Positions 1 to 5,424 of a DNA stretch of 5,424 nucleotides are shown one piece after another. The DNA lies in NCBI GenBank assembly GCA_024276775.1, contig JAJRWO010000036.1, positions 1-5,424 on the forward strand, given 5' to 3'. Each line of letters starts with the position of its first letter. Position 1 is the stretch's first letter. The notes beneath the pieces are model-generated. The model saw only the letters and a program-made list of their open reading frames with translations. It was not told the origin of the DNA and made no database searches. The stretch comes from Gammaproteobacteria bacterium. Lineage in GTDB: Bacteria > Pseudomonadota > Gammaproteobacteria > Tenderiales > Tenderiaceae. Both the position numbers and the translations under genes were made by a program.

Positions 1-134
1 AGAGCAACGTAAACAAAGAGGAGGAAGAAATAAGAGATTACTTGGTGGTGGAAAGCTCTGTGGGCAACACCACCACGAACACATCCACCGAGCATTCGTT
101 GATCCATAATAAAATTATTCCAATAGTAAAATAA
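1..134 (+). CDS. C-terminal fragment of an unrecognised protein (partial at window start)
   Basis: The frame starting at base 3 is open from the window edge to a TAA at 132-134 and gives 43 residues. The start lies outside the window. The fragment begins with an acidic, Glu-rich patch (KEEEEIRDYLVVES), continues with a Thr/Asn/Ser-rich stretch (GNTTTNTSTEHS) and ends in IIPIVK. I see no domain and do not recognise the family. A second frame, from base 2, is also open to a TAA at 107-109, but it yields a His/Arg/Gly-rich peptide that looks less like protein. An AT-rich hairpin with a T tract directly over the TAA at 132-134 modestly supports the frame chosen here. It could also be a chance open stretch. 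Confidence 0.4.
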   Translation, partial: SNVNKEEEEIRDYLVVESSVGNTTTNTSTEHSLIHNKIIPIVK

Positions 135-154
135 GGGTTATATCTTATTTTTTT
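128..154 (+). terminator. Weak AT-rich terminator overlapping the stop codon of the upstream partial gene
   Basis: A perfect 8-bp stem (AAAATAAG at 128-135, CTTATTTT at 144-151) encloses an 8-base loop. The T run extends to 154. The stop codon at 132-134 sits inside the 5' arm. The stem has only two G-C pairs at most, so this is a weak intrinsic terminator at best. Confidence 0.35.
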
Positions 155-552
155 GAGTTTCTGTCTTGACTATGGGGTCCACTTTAGTATGGCCAGTTCC
201 AGAGAAAAGTAGTCGACACTGTGAAAGTTGAAAATAGTCGCCATATAATTGCTGGGGGAAAGATTCAACTGTAAGCGCGGCGTGCCTGGTGGAGCACTAG
301 GGACTATGTGGGCTTGTGTCCCTTCCATGACGTGACGATACCCCCTTCAACTTATTAGCCCGGACAATAATCTCTGGTACTGTCTGGGGGCTTGTCAGGT
401 CTGGCGGCAATAGATGTATCCATGAATCGGCTGTATGAGAATTCCAGTTTTCTAAGGTGGTTAACCCGTTGAGGCTCTTTTTGATGGCCGTCTAAGTGTT
501 CTATGAGGGAGCTTGCGCTAAAAGTGTGTAGCCACTTTGAAGGCATAAACAA
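135..552. other. Stretch of about 420 bases with no supportable gene
   Basis: No plus-strand frame gives a convincing protein. The one minus-strand open frame (355-552, 65 codons) starts at a TTG inside the tRNA terminator's T-rich tail. It has no ribosome binding site and its product resembles nothing I know. Short complementary segments occur: GGGA at 300-303 with TCCC at 319-322, and a GTTGAA near 228 with TTCAAC near 346. They do not assemble into a structured RNA I recognise; 6S RNA, tmRNA and RNase P RNA were considered and do not fit. The stretch faces the 3' end of tRNA-Phe, where mobile elements often insert, so it may be decayed accessory DNA. That is inference. Confidence 0.5.
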
Positions 553-554
553 AC

Positions 555-586
555 AAAAAAGGCCTAGCTGAAACAGCTAAGCCTTT
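555..586 (-). terminator. Intrinsic terminator of tRNA-Phe
   Basis: Read on the minus strand, GGCTTAGCTG (583-574) pairs with CAGCTAGGCC (570-561) around a TTT loop, with one G-U pair. The stem is followed by a run of six T (560-555). Flanking A/T bases lengthen the stem by up to three pairs. It begins about 9 bases past the tRNA 3' end, so it fits a monocistronic tRNA transcript. Confidence 0.85.
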
Positions 587-594
587 GACTTGTA

Positions 595-670
595 TGGTGC
601 CCAGTCTCGGAATCGAACCAAGGACACGGGGATTTTCAGTCCCCTGCTCTACCGACTGAGCTAACTGGGC
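595..670 (-). tRNA. tRNA-Phe (anticodon GAA)
   Basis: This is a complete 76-base tRNA with genomically encoded CCA (complement of 595-597). The acceptor stem GCCCAGT/ACTGGGC is a perfect 7 bp with discriminator A. The D arm contains AGCTCAGTCGGTAGAGC, and the T arm carries the canonical GGTTCGATTCC. The anticodon stem GGGGA/TCCCC holds the loop CTGAAAA, which places anticodon GAA at 637-635 and reads UUC and UUU. The body is almost identical to E. coli tRNA-Phe and differs mainly in compensated acceptor-stem pairs. It is transcribed alone from its own promoter into its own terminator. Confidence 0.98.
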
Positions 671-685
671 ATCAAGAAGGTGCGT

Positions 686-714
686 ATTAAACCAATGTGC
701 CTTGTTTTAGTCAA
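686..714 (-). promoter_or_regulatory. Sigma-70 promoter of tRNA-Phe
   Basis: On the minus strand there is a -35 box TTGACT (714-709), a 17-base spacer and a -10 box TTTAAT (691-686). Each matches the consensus at five of six positions. Transcription would start near 679, about nine bases before the mature tRNA 5' end. That short leader is what a stable-RNA gene normally shows. Confidence 0.8.
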
Positions 715-793
715 GTTTCTAGATGATTTTTTTAGATTTTTCTTGTGTTTAATGATCATGATACCCTTGCAATCTTGTTATTTTGGCTAACGA

Positions 794-1846
794 ATGGCTA
801 AACGAAGGTTTCAAGTGGCTATGAAGTGGTTTTTGGTAGTAATGGCAGTTTTACTGGGGGCGAGTGTTGCTTGGGCGACTGAAGATAAAATGGTTCGCTT
901 TCATCATGATGATATGAAGGGTTGCGTTGCTTGTCATCAGGAGGATAGCAATGCGGAATTGTTTAAAAAGGCGACGTCAACTGCTTGTGTCGAGTGCCAT
1001 CAGAAAAAAGGTATTCGCACCAATTTTAGTGAGGCATTGAAACAGTTGGAAGCATCGGTTCTTAAGGCCAGGCCAAAGCAGCGAGTTGAGGGCCAGGGGT
1101 CGGGTATGACGGTGCCGATTTATTATGATGAAAGCCGTATTGGTGCTGAGCCGAATCCAATGATCCGCATCCCGGCGGGTAAATTTATCCGTGGCACCGA
1201 TTTTCGCTTGCCCGACGAGGGGCCGCGGCATGAAGTGGTGTTGCCTGAGTATTTGATCGACAAATTTGAGGTCACCAACCTGCAATACAAGACGTTTATC
1301 GATGCCACTAGTGGCCGTTCACCCACGCATTTTCGTCATCGTACTTTTCCCAAGGGTAAGGCTGATCATCCGGTGACCTATGTGTCATGGAAGGATGCTA
1401 ATGCTTATTGTCATTGGGCGGGTAAGCGCTTGCCTGACGATAAAGAGTGGGAAAAAGCAGGCCGAGGAACAACAGGCCAAGTGTTTCCCTGGGGCTCTGA
1501 ATTCAGTATCGATAAGGCCAATACGCCGGTGCGCTGGGCGGCCATGTATCTGCAAGGTGATACCACGCCAGTGGGGGCGTTTGAGGGTGGTAAGAGTCCT
1601 TATGGCCTATACGATATGACTGGCAATGTCTGGGAGTGGACCTCAAGCTGGTATCAACCCTATCCGGGCAACAAGCGCATGACCGAAAATTACGGTGAAA
1701 AATATAAGGTGCTTAAGGGCGGTTCTTGGTGGGACTGTTCATTTTATAAGTGCGGTATCTCGGCACCGGTGTTTAATCGCAGTTTTTTTCATCCGCGGAC
1801 CAAGAATGAGAGTTTTGGTTTTCGTTGTGCCAAGGATGTTGAATAG
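794..1846 (+). CDS. Exported dihaem cytochrome c fused to a formylglycine-generating-enzyme (FGE/SUMF1-like) domain
   Basis: The 350-residue product starts with a Sec-type signal peptide: basic residues, a hydrophobic core at about 12-22 and a likely cut after AWA near 28. Two haem-c motifs follow, CVACH (44-48) and CVECH (65-69), with HH at 37-38 as possible distal ligands, as in small class III cytochromes. A linker of about 50 residues leads to an FGE-sulfatase domain (about 122-348). Hallmarks are PMIRIPAGKF, DKFEVTN, GKRLPDDKEWEKAGRG, FPWG, YDMTGNVWEW, VLKGGSW and GFRCA. Cys315 and Cys320 have the five-residue spacing of the copper-binding cysteines of true FGEs (human Cys336/Cys341), and Ser311 of GGS is kept. 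The first cysteine sits one residue further from GGS than in human FGE. True FGEs oxidise a sulfatase cysteine to formylglycine; this protein's substrate is unknown. Start choice is open: ATG 794 has no clear Shine-Dalgarno site. In-frame ATG 821 would give a compact signal peptide, with GAAGG 12 bases upstream. The next gene follows with a 1-base overlap or a 2-base gap. Confidence 0.93.
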   Translation: MAKRRFQVAMKWFLVVMAVLLGASVAWATEDKMVRFHHDDMKGCVACHQEDSNAELFKKATSTACVECHQKKGIRTNFSEALKQLEASVLKARPKQRVEGQGSGMTVPIYYDESRIGAEPNPMIRIPAGKFIRGTDFRLPDEGPRHEVVLPEYLIDKFEVTNLQYKTFIDATSGRSPTHFRHRTFPKGKADHPVTYVSWKDANAYCHWAGKRLPDDKEWEKAGRGTTGQVFPWGSEFSIDKANTPVRWAAMYLQGDTTPVGAFEGGKSPYGLYDMTGNVWEWTSSWYQPYPGNKRMTENYGEKYKVLKGGSWWDCSFYKCGISAPVFNRSFFHPRTKNESFGFRCAKDVE

Positions 1847-2808
1847 TGATGTTTACACCTGTTTCTGTACGACTGTTATTGAGTCTGGGGCTGCTGGGTT
1901 TAATGGCTTGCAGCGAAGAAAAGCCCGCGGCCCAAATCAAGCCAGCCCCGGTGGGCATGGTGCTGATTCCTGCGGCTGAGTTTCTGATGGGCAGTGATGA
2001 GGTGGATGTCGATGGCAAGCAAGAGGAATTTGGTTTTCGTAAACCCATGTATCTGGATGAGCACCCCAAGCATGTGGTGAGTCTCAACGCCTTTTATATT
2101 GATCAATATGAAGTCAGTAATGGTGACTATAAACGCTTTGTGATTGAAAATTCTGTGGCGCCACCACCGCCCTGGATACAGAGTGGTTATAATGCCACTG
2201 AGCACCGTTTGGCAACGCTGCCGCTGGATAAGTTGCGTCAGGTGGCGGTGGATTATTTTTTGCTGGATATGGATACCACTGCAATGCAGCGACCACCGTT
2301 ACTGCAAGCGTTGAAAAAGATCCAGGCTCAGCGCGATGGCTTGCCAGCCACGGCCATGAGCTGGTATGACGCCGCCAGTTATTGTCGTTGGTTGGGCAAA
2401 CGCCTGCCGGGCGAGGCAGAGTGGGAAAAGGCCGCCCGTGGTACGGATGGGCGTCGTTATCCCTGGGGTGATGAATGGGATCAGAGTAAGGCCAATGTCG
2501 GTGATAATGATGCGGGTATTACGGTTGCGATGGGCAGTTATCCCGATGACGAGTCAGTCTACGGTGTGTTTGATATGGGCGGTAATGTGTCAGAGTGGGT
2601 CAAGGATTGGTACCATCCTTACCCGGGGGCGGGGTATCAGAGTGAATTTTATGGTGACATCCACAAGCTGGTGAAGGGCGGCGGAGCGGGTGTTGGTCAT
2701 TATGCCTTGAGTTATTTTTATCGTTCCTCGCGGCGCGGTCAGACTGATCCATCGACAGTGAGTGTGGATGTGGGTTTTCGTTGTGCCAAGAGTGTTGAGT
2801 ATCAATAA
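1846..2808 (+). CDS. Lipoprotein with a FGE/SUMF1-like domain lacking the catalytic cysteines
   Basis: The 320-residue product has a hydrophobic signal and the lipobox LMAC, predicting lipidation of Cys22 and anchoring on the periplasmic side of a membrane. The FGE-sulfatase domain spans about 36-316: GMVLIPAAEFLMGS, DEHPKHVVSLNAFYIDQYEVSN, GKRLPGEAEWEKAARG, YPWGDEW, FDMGGNVSEW and GFRCA. Where FGEs have GGS followed by the cysteine pair, this protein reads KGGGAGVGHYALSYFYRSS, so both cysteines and the serine are gone. Cysteine oxidation by the FGE mechanism is therefore unlikely; a structural or ligand-binding role is inferred. A segment of about 60 residues (103-165), starting with Pro-rich SVAPPPPW and then helix-like, is absent from the upstream paralogue. 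The start is GTG 1846 (sharing its G with the preceding TAG) or ATG 1849. AAGGA at 1832-1836 lies 9 bases from the GTG and 12 from the ATG, slightly favouring GTG. The tight junction suggests translational coupling. FGE-domain accessory proteins such as NirV near nitrite reductases are a distant precedent, but no such partner is in the window. Confidence 0.93.
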   Translation: MMFTPVSVRLLLSLGLLGLMACSEEKPAAQIKPAPVGMVLIPAAEFLMGSDEVDVDGKQEEFGFRKPMYLDEHPKHVVSLNAFYIDQYEVSNGDYKRFVIENSVAPPPPWIQSGYNATEHRLATLPLDKLRQVAVDYFLLDMDTTAMQRPPLLQALKKIQAQRDGLPATAMSWYDAASYCRWLGKRLPGEAEWEKAARGTDGRRYPWGDEWDQSKANVGDNDAGITVAMGSYPDDESVYGVFDMGGNVSEWVKDWYHPYPGAGYQSEFYGDIHKLVKGGGAGVGHYALSYFYRSSRRGQTDPSTVSVDVGFRCAKSVEYQ

Positions 2809-2835
2809 AAAAGCCCCGATGTTCGGGGCTTTTTT
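2807..2835 (+). terminator. Strong, probably bidirectional intrinsic terminator of the FGE-like operon
   Basis: AAGCCCCGA (2811-2819) pairs perfectly with TCGGGGCTT (2823-2831) around a TGT loop. An A run precedes it and a T run follows to 2835. It starts within the stop codon of the lipoprotein gene. Because A and T tracts flank both sides, it can also stop minus-strand transcripts leaving yggX, about 90 bases away. Confidence 0.92.
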
Positions 2836-2925
2836 GCGCGCGCCTTACAACTGCTTCTTTATATTTTTTTGCATTAGGTTATACGCAGCAACTCTATGGT
2901 TTGAGTGGTGGCGCTGCAAGTGAAA

Positions 2926-3198
2926 TTATTGCGAGGGTGGTACAAATTCTGCGGGTGTTGTGCTACCGCCTTCATAAAGAAATTTTTTCATCTCTTCACG
3001 TAAAAATTCCTGTGCCTTGGGGTCTATCATGGAGAGGCGGTATTCATTGATCAAGATGGTTTGCTGTGCCAGCCATTCCTGCCAGGCTTGTTGTGAAATC
3101 TCTTCAAAAATTTTTTTACCTAGTTCGCCAGGATAGGGTTGGCGGATGATGCCGGGCAGTTCCTGGCCCAGCTTTTTACAATGTACTAAACGTGTCAT
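2926..3198 (-). CDS. yggX: Probable Fe(2+)-trafficking protein YggX
   Basis: The 90-residue product matches the YggX family, which is about 90 residues long (E. coli 91). Conserved features are an N-terminal cysteine at position 7 (MTRLVHCKK), QPYPGELGKKIFEEIS, QAWQEWLAQQTILINEYRLSMIDP, and FLREEMKKFLYEGG near the C-terminus. YggX is a small cytosolic protein linked to iron handling and protection of Fe-S clusters from oxidative damage; its exact mechanism is debated. The start is ATG at 3198, preceded by GGAGAG (3208-3203) at normal spacing. A TTG at 3210 is in frame but overlaps that binding site, so the longer reading is rejected. In many gammaproteobacteria yggX follows mutY. Here it follows the large propeller-protein gene after a gap of 164 bases and appears to have its own promoter. 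Confidence 0.95.
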   Translation of the reverse strand: MTRLVHCKKLGQELPGIIRQPYPGELGKKIFEEISQQAWQEWLAQQTILINEYRLSMIDPKAQEFLREEMKKFLYEGGSTTPAEFVPPSQ

Positions 3199-3224
3199 TT
3201 TACTCTCCAATGATAATTGTTCGC

Positions 3225-3252
3225 ATTCTAGCAGGTCAATACATGATGTCTA
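3225..3252 (-). promoter_or_regulatory. Predicted sigma-70 promoter of yggX (extended -10)
   Basis: On the minus strand TAGACA (3252-3247) is separated by 16 bases from TAGAAT (3230-3225). TGC directly before the -10 box makes it an extended -10 element. This would give a leader of about 20 bases that includes the Shine-Dalgarno site. An overlapping alternative uses TTGACC (3239-3234), an 18-base spacer and TATCAT (3215-3210). It would leave a very short leader, so it is less likely. Confidence 0.55.
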
Positions 3253-3362
3253 GTGGGCCATGCAGAAAATCAGGTGACTGATCGCTTCGCGAGAAGATGC
3301 CGTTTGGTGTGGGTAAAAATCGAAGTAGCACCACCACTTTACCGCCTTAACCTGCCTTTTTG

Positions 3363-5424
3363 CTACTCTCGGATGGCAGCTCCTAGTCGCTTCATTTTTT
3401 GTGCCTGGCGGCGGTAGATATAAAACCCAACGATTAGTGTCAGTCCCAGATAGAGCCAGAGGGGGTAAAGCAGGGCATAGACGAGGGGTGCCAGGGCGAT
3501 ACGTGTTAGTAACGCCAGGCCTTCATGATGGGTTATGTATTTTGCCAGTGGTGGTGAATAGCGATAGTAGAAATCAATAAATATCCTTCCTGGGGCATTG
3601 CTCAGCAGGTATTCATCACGAAATTGACGCAGGCTGCTGACATGAGGGTGAAGGAAGGAGCCATAGGCTGCAGTGGCGATAAAGCAGCGGTCTATAGTGA
3701 TAGTTTGATTTGCACCGGCGCTGTTATTGCTGAAATTGGGGTCACGTTCGTCGGCCTTGGCGCGAGCGATGTTGCGCAAATTGATCTCGGCCTGCTGCGG
3801 TTCCATTGATATGCTGATATTGACCCGTTCACCCATTTTAATCTCGCCGATGGTGCAGCGGATAATAGGGGGAGCGAATTCTGATGTGAAGCAGCCTCCC
3901 TGGCTGGAGGCAACATGGCGAAAAAGGGCGTTGGGTGGTAACCAGTCTGTTAGCTGAACATTATTGGCGGTATTAGGGCCATGATTGATCACGCTGATTT
4001 CATAGGTCATGGGGATGTCTTTTTTTAGAGTGTCCGGCGTCGCCTGCATGATCAATTCAAGATCGGCTTGGGGTGGTGTTTCTTCGTATAAAATCGGGGT
4101 GAGTAGATAACCATGGGGTTGGCCATTGAAATTCCCGCTGCCAACAATGTGGCCTATGTTGTCAATATCTGTAGCATCGCGTAAATCCCAACCTGTGTTT
4201 TCAGAGGCATTGATAATATCATTGAGCGCCAGCATTTTATTGGTTTGAGAGGTGAGTCCATCGCTCATTAACTGCCAGTCGTTGCCGGCATTGACATCAT
4301 GAATTTTGTAGACACCATCAATTTCGGTGCCGGCATAGTAGTGGCTAATGGGGGCTGTTGGGGTCGTCAGGTCATAGCCAGTCGCAACGGCAAAGACGTT
4401 GACATTATCCAGGCCATTCGTATTACCGTCTATCGTATTGAGTTTTTCCCAGTTCCAGTTAGTAGTAAAGGCCCCTGTGAGTTTGTAGACACCGCCTTTG
4501 GTGCCGACAATGAAAGTACCGTTGGGGTTGGTTGTGCCATCCGCTTGTATATCGTCGTGGGCAATATCAAAGATGTTGGTATTGCCCAGGCTGTTGTTGG
4601 GGGGGGGGGCAATGTTGAGTGTGTGCCAGCTTTGCCCCTGGTCGCGGCTACGCCACAGGCCTGTTGACAGGCTGGTGGCTAATATTTCTTTTTCATTATC
4701 AGGGTTGATAAATAGTTTGACGATATCTGTATTTTCCAGGCCTATGTTGATAGGTACCCAGTTGCGCCCCTGGTCGCTGCTGCGATAGACGCCATCGGCT
4801 GTGCCAGCATAAAGAATTTTGGGGCTGGTGACAGTATCTAATGCCAAGCTGTAAACAGATAGATTGGCCAGGCCGTTGTTTGATATTTGCCAACTGGCAG
4901 CAGCGTTGGTGCTGCGATAAACGCCACCTAATGTGGCGGCGTAAAGGGTTCTTGGGGTAACGCTGGTATCTACTTCAAGGGCCATGATGCTACGATGCTC
5001 CATGCCAATGTTTTTGGCGGCCCAGTTTGAACCATTGTCATCTGAGACAAATACTCCCTGGTCAAATGAGCCGGCCCAAATCTGTGTCGGTGACGTCCTG
5101 TTGTCATAGGCCATAGAGATAATTTGAGGGCCACTGAGTACTGCATTCCAGGTGGCATCATTGACGCTGGTATTTGAGGCGGTAGAAAATACGCCTTTTG
5201 AACCGCCACCATACACTTTGCTTTCTTTGGCGCTGCTGTGGGGGATGACGCTTAGGTGATAGATATCACTTGAAGGAATCCCAGGGGTGATGGATACCCA
5301 GCTGGTTCCCAGTGGCGAAACATCGTTGTTGGAACGTTCAATTTCACCATCAAAACTTGACGCATAGAGTGTGCGACTATCGCTGGTCAGTGATAGTGAT
5401 ATAACGCCGCGACCATTAAAGTTG
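3363..5424 (-). CDS. Exported beta-propeller protein with HAF-like repeat, DUF11 domain and CFI-box C-terminal anchor (5' end beyond window)
   Basis: The frame stays open to the right edge, so the N-terminus and any signal peptide are missing; 686 residues are visible. A GTG at 5216 is only an internal valine codon. From about 5424 to 4250 there are roughly eight BNR/Ycf48-like propeller repeats with the pattern LYAGT-x-GVYRS-x-D-x-G-x-W, for example LYAATLGGVYRS, LYAGTADGVYRSSDQGRNW and GLWRSRDQGQSW. Next comes one HAF-type unit (4229-4095; GWDLRDATDIDNIGHIVGSG then GQPHGYLLTP). A DUF11 Ig-like domain follows (about 4067-3702; TYEISVINHGPNTANNVQLTDWLPP). The C-terminus has the CFI box CFIATAAYGS (from 3686), the typical LRQFRDEYLL and YYRYSPPLAKYI segment, a membrane helix (about 3488-3414) and a basic tail. 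This architecture suggests a surface-exposed or periplasmic protein held in the membrane by its C-terminus. The ligand is unknown. A run of 11 G at 4599-4609 lies inside the gene. No clear terminator follows before yggX. Confidence 0.92.
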   Translation of the reverse strand, partial: NFNGRGVISLSLTSDSRTLYASSFDGEIERSNNDVSPLGTSWVSITPGIPSSDIYHLSVIPHSSAKESKVYGGGSKGVFSTASNTSVNDATWNAVLSGPQIISMAYDNRTSPTQIWAGSFDQGVFVSDDNGSNWAAKNIGMEHRSIMALEVDTSVTPRTLYAATLGGVYRSTNAAASWQISNNGLANLSVYSLALDTVTSPKILYAGTADGVYRSSDQGRNWVPINIGLENTDIVKLFINPDNEKEILATSLSTGLWRSRDQGQSWHTLNIAPPPNNSLGNTNIFDIAHDDIQADGTTNPNGTFIVGTKGGVYKLTGAFTTNWNWEKLNTIDGNTNGLDNVNVFAVATGYDLTTPTAPISHYYAGTEIDGVYKIHDVNAGNDWQLMSDGLTSQTNKMLALNDIINASENTGWDLRDATDIDNIGHIVGSGNFNGQPHGYLLTPILYEETPPQADLELIMQATPDTLKKDIPMTYEISVINHGPNTANNVQLTDWLPPNALFRHVASSQGGCFTSEFAPPIIRCTIGEIKMGERVNISISMEPQQAEINLRNIARAKADERDPNFSNNSAGANQTITIDRCFIATAAYGSFLHPHVSSLRQFRDEYLLSNAPGRIFIDFYYRYSPPLAKYITHHEGLALLTRIALAPLVYALLYPLWLYLGLTLIVGFYIYRRQAQKMKRLGAAIRE

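Noticed and set aside
44..75. Inverted repeat TGGTGGTG / CACCACCA near the window start
   Set aside because: It is low-complexity, probably lies in coding sequence, and has a 17-base loop with no T tract; probably coincidental.
355..552. Minus-strand open frame of 65 codons
   Set aside because: It starts with TTG inside the T-rich tail of the tRNA terminator, has no Shine-Dalgarno site, and its product is not recognisable.
595..670. tRNA-Phe as a used attachment site with a direct repeat of its 3' end
   Set aside because: I found no second copy of the tRNA 3' segment within the window and no integrase gene.
752..759. Perfect palindrome ATGATCAT upstream of the dihaem-FGE gene as an operator
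   Set aside because: Eight AT-rich bases are easily a chance occurrence, it matches no regulator site I can name, and I see no confident promoter to place it against.
794..840. Twin-arginine signal (KRRF) at the N-terminus of the dihaem-FGE protein
   Set aside because: The context lacks the rest of the Tat consensus, c-type cytochromes are exported by Sec, and the arginines vanish if translation starts at 821.
794..2808. EgtB-type (ergothioneine synthesis) function for the FGE-like proteins
   Set aside because: Neither protein has the N-terminal DinB-like domain with its histidine iron ligands, and both are exported.
3280..3300. Short hairpin CTTC-GCGA-GAAG as a terminator after the propeller gene
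   Set aside because: The stem is only four pairs and no T run follows it on the minus strand.

Overview
The window looks like a piece of a gammaproteobacterial chromosome. The evidence is an E. coli-like tRNA-Phe with an encoded CCA, a clear YggX (a family centred on beta- and gammaproteobacteria), a lipobox lipoprotein, c-type haem motifs and a CFI-box surface protein. The genus cannot be told from this sequence.

Layout. Bases 1-134 hold the possible 3' end of an unrecognised gene, with a weak AT-rich terminator overlapping its stop. Bases 135-552 contain no gene I can support. On the minus strand follow the tRNA-Phe terminator (555-586), tRNA-Phe (595-670) and its promoter (686-714). On the plus strand, 794-1846 and 1846-2808 form a tight two-gene operon that ends at a strong, probably bidirectional terminator (2807-2835). 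On the minus strand, yggX (2926-3198) lies downstream of a large gene that runs off the right edge (3363 to beyond 5424). That gene encodes a beta-propeller surface or periplasmic protein with a DUF11 domain and a CFI-box C-terminal anchor.

How the genes may work together. The two plus-strand genes both encode exported proteins with a formylglycine-generating-enzyme (FGE/SUMF1-type) domain. The first adds an N-terminal segment with two CxxCH haem-c motifs and keeps a Cys-x4-Cys pair where true FGEs bind copper. The second is a lipoprotein that has lost both cysteines and the nearby serine. This suggests a periplasmic haem-linked oxidase or maturation factor paired with a non-catalytic, membrane-anchored paralogue; that is inference. 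YggX is a cytosolic iron-handling protein with its own promoter and no visible functional link to the operon. The propeller protein also appears unrelated to its neighbours.

Most worth checking: the dihaem-FGE fusion with its Cys-less partner, the mosaic architecture of the propeller protein, and an 11-base G tract inside the propeller gene.
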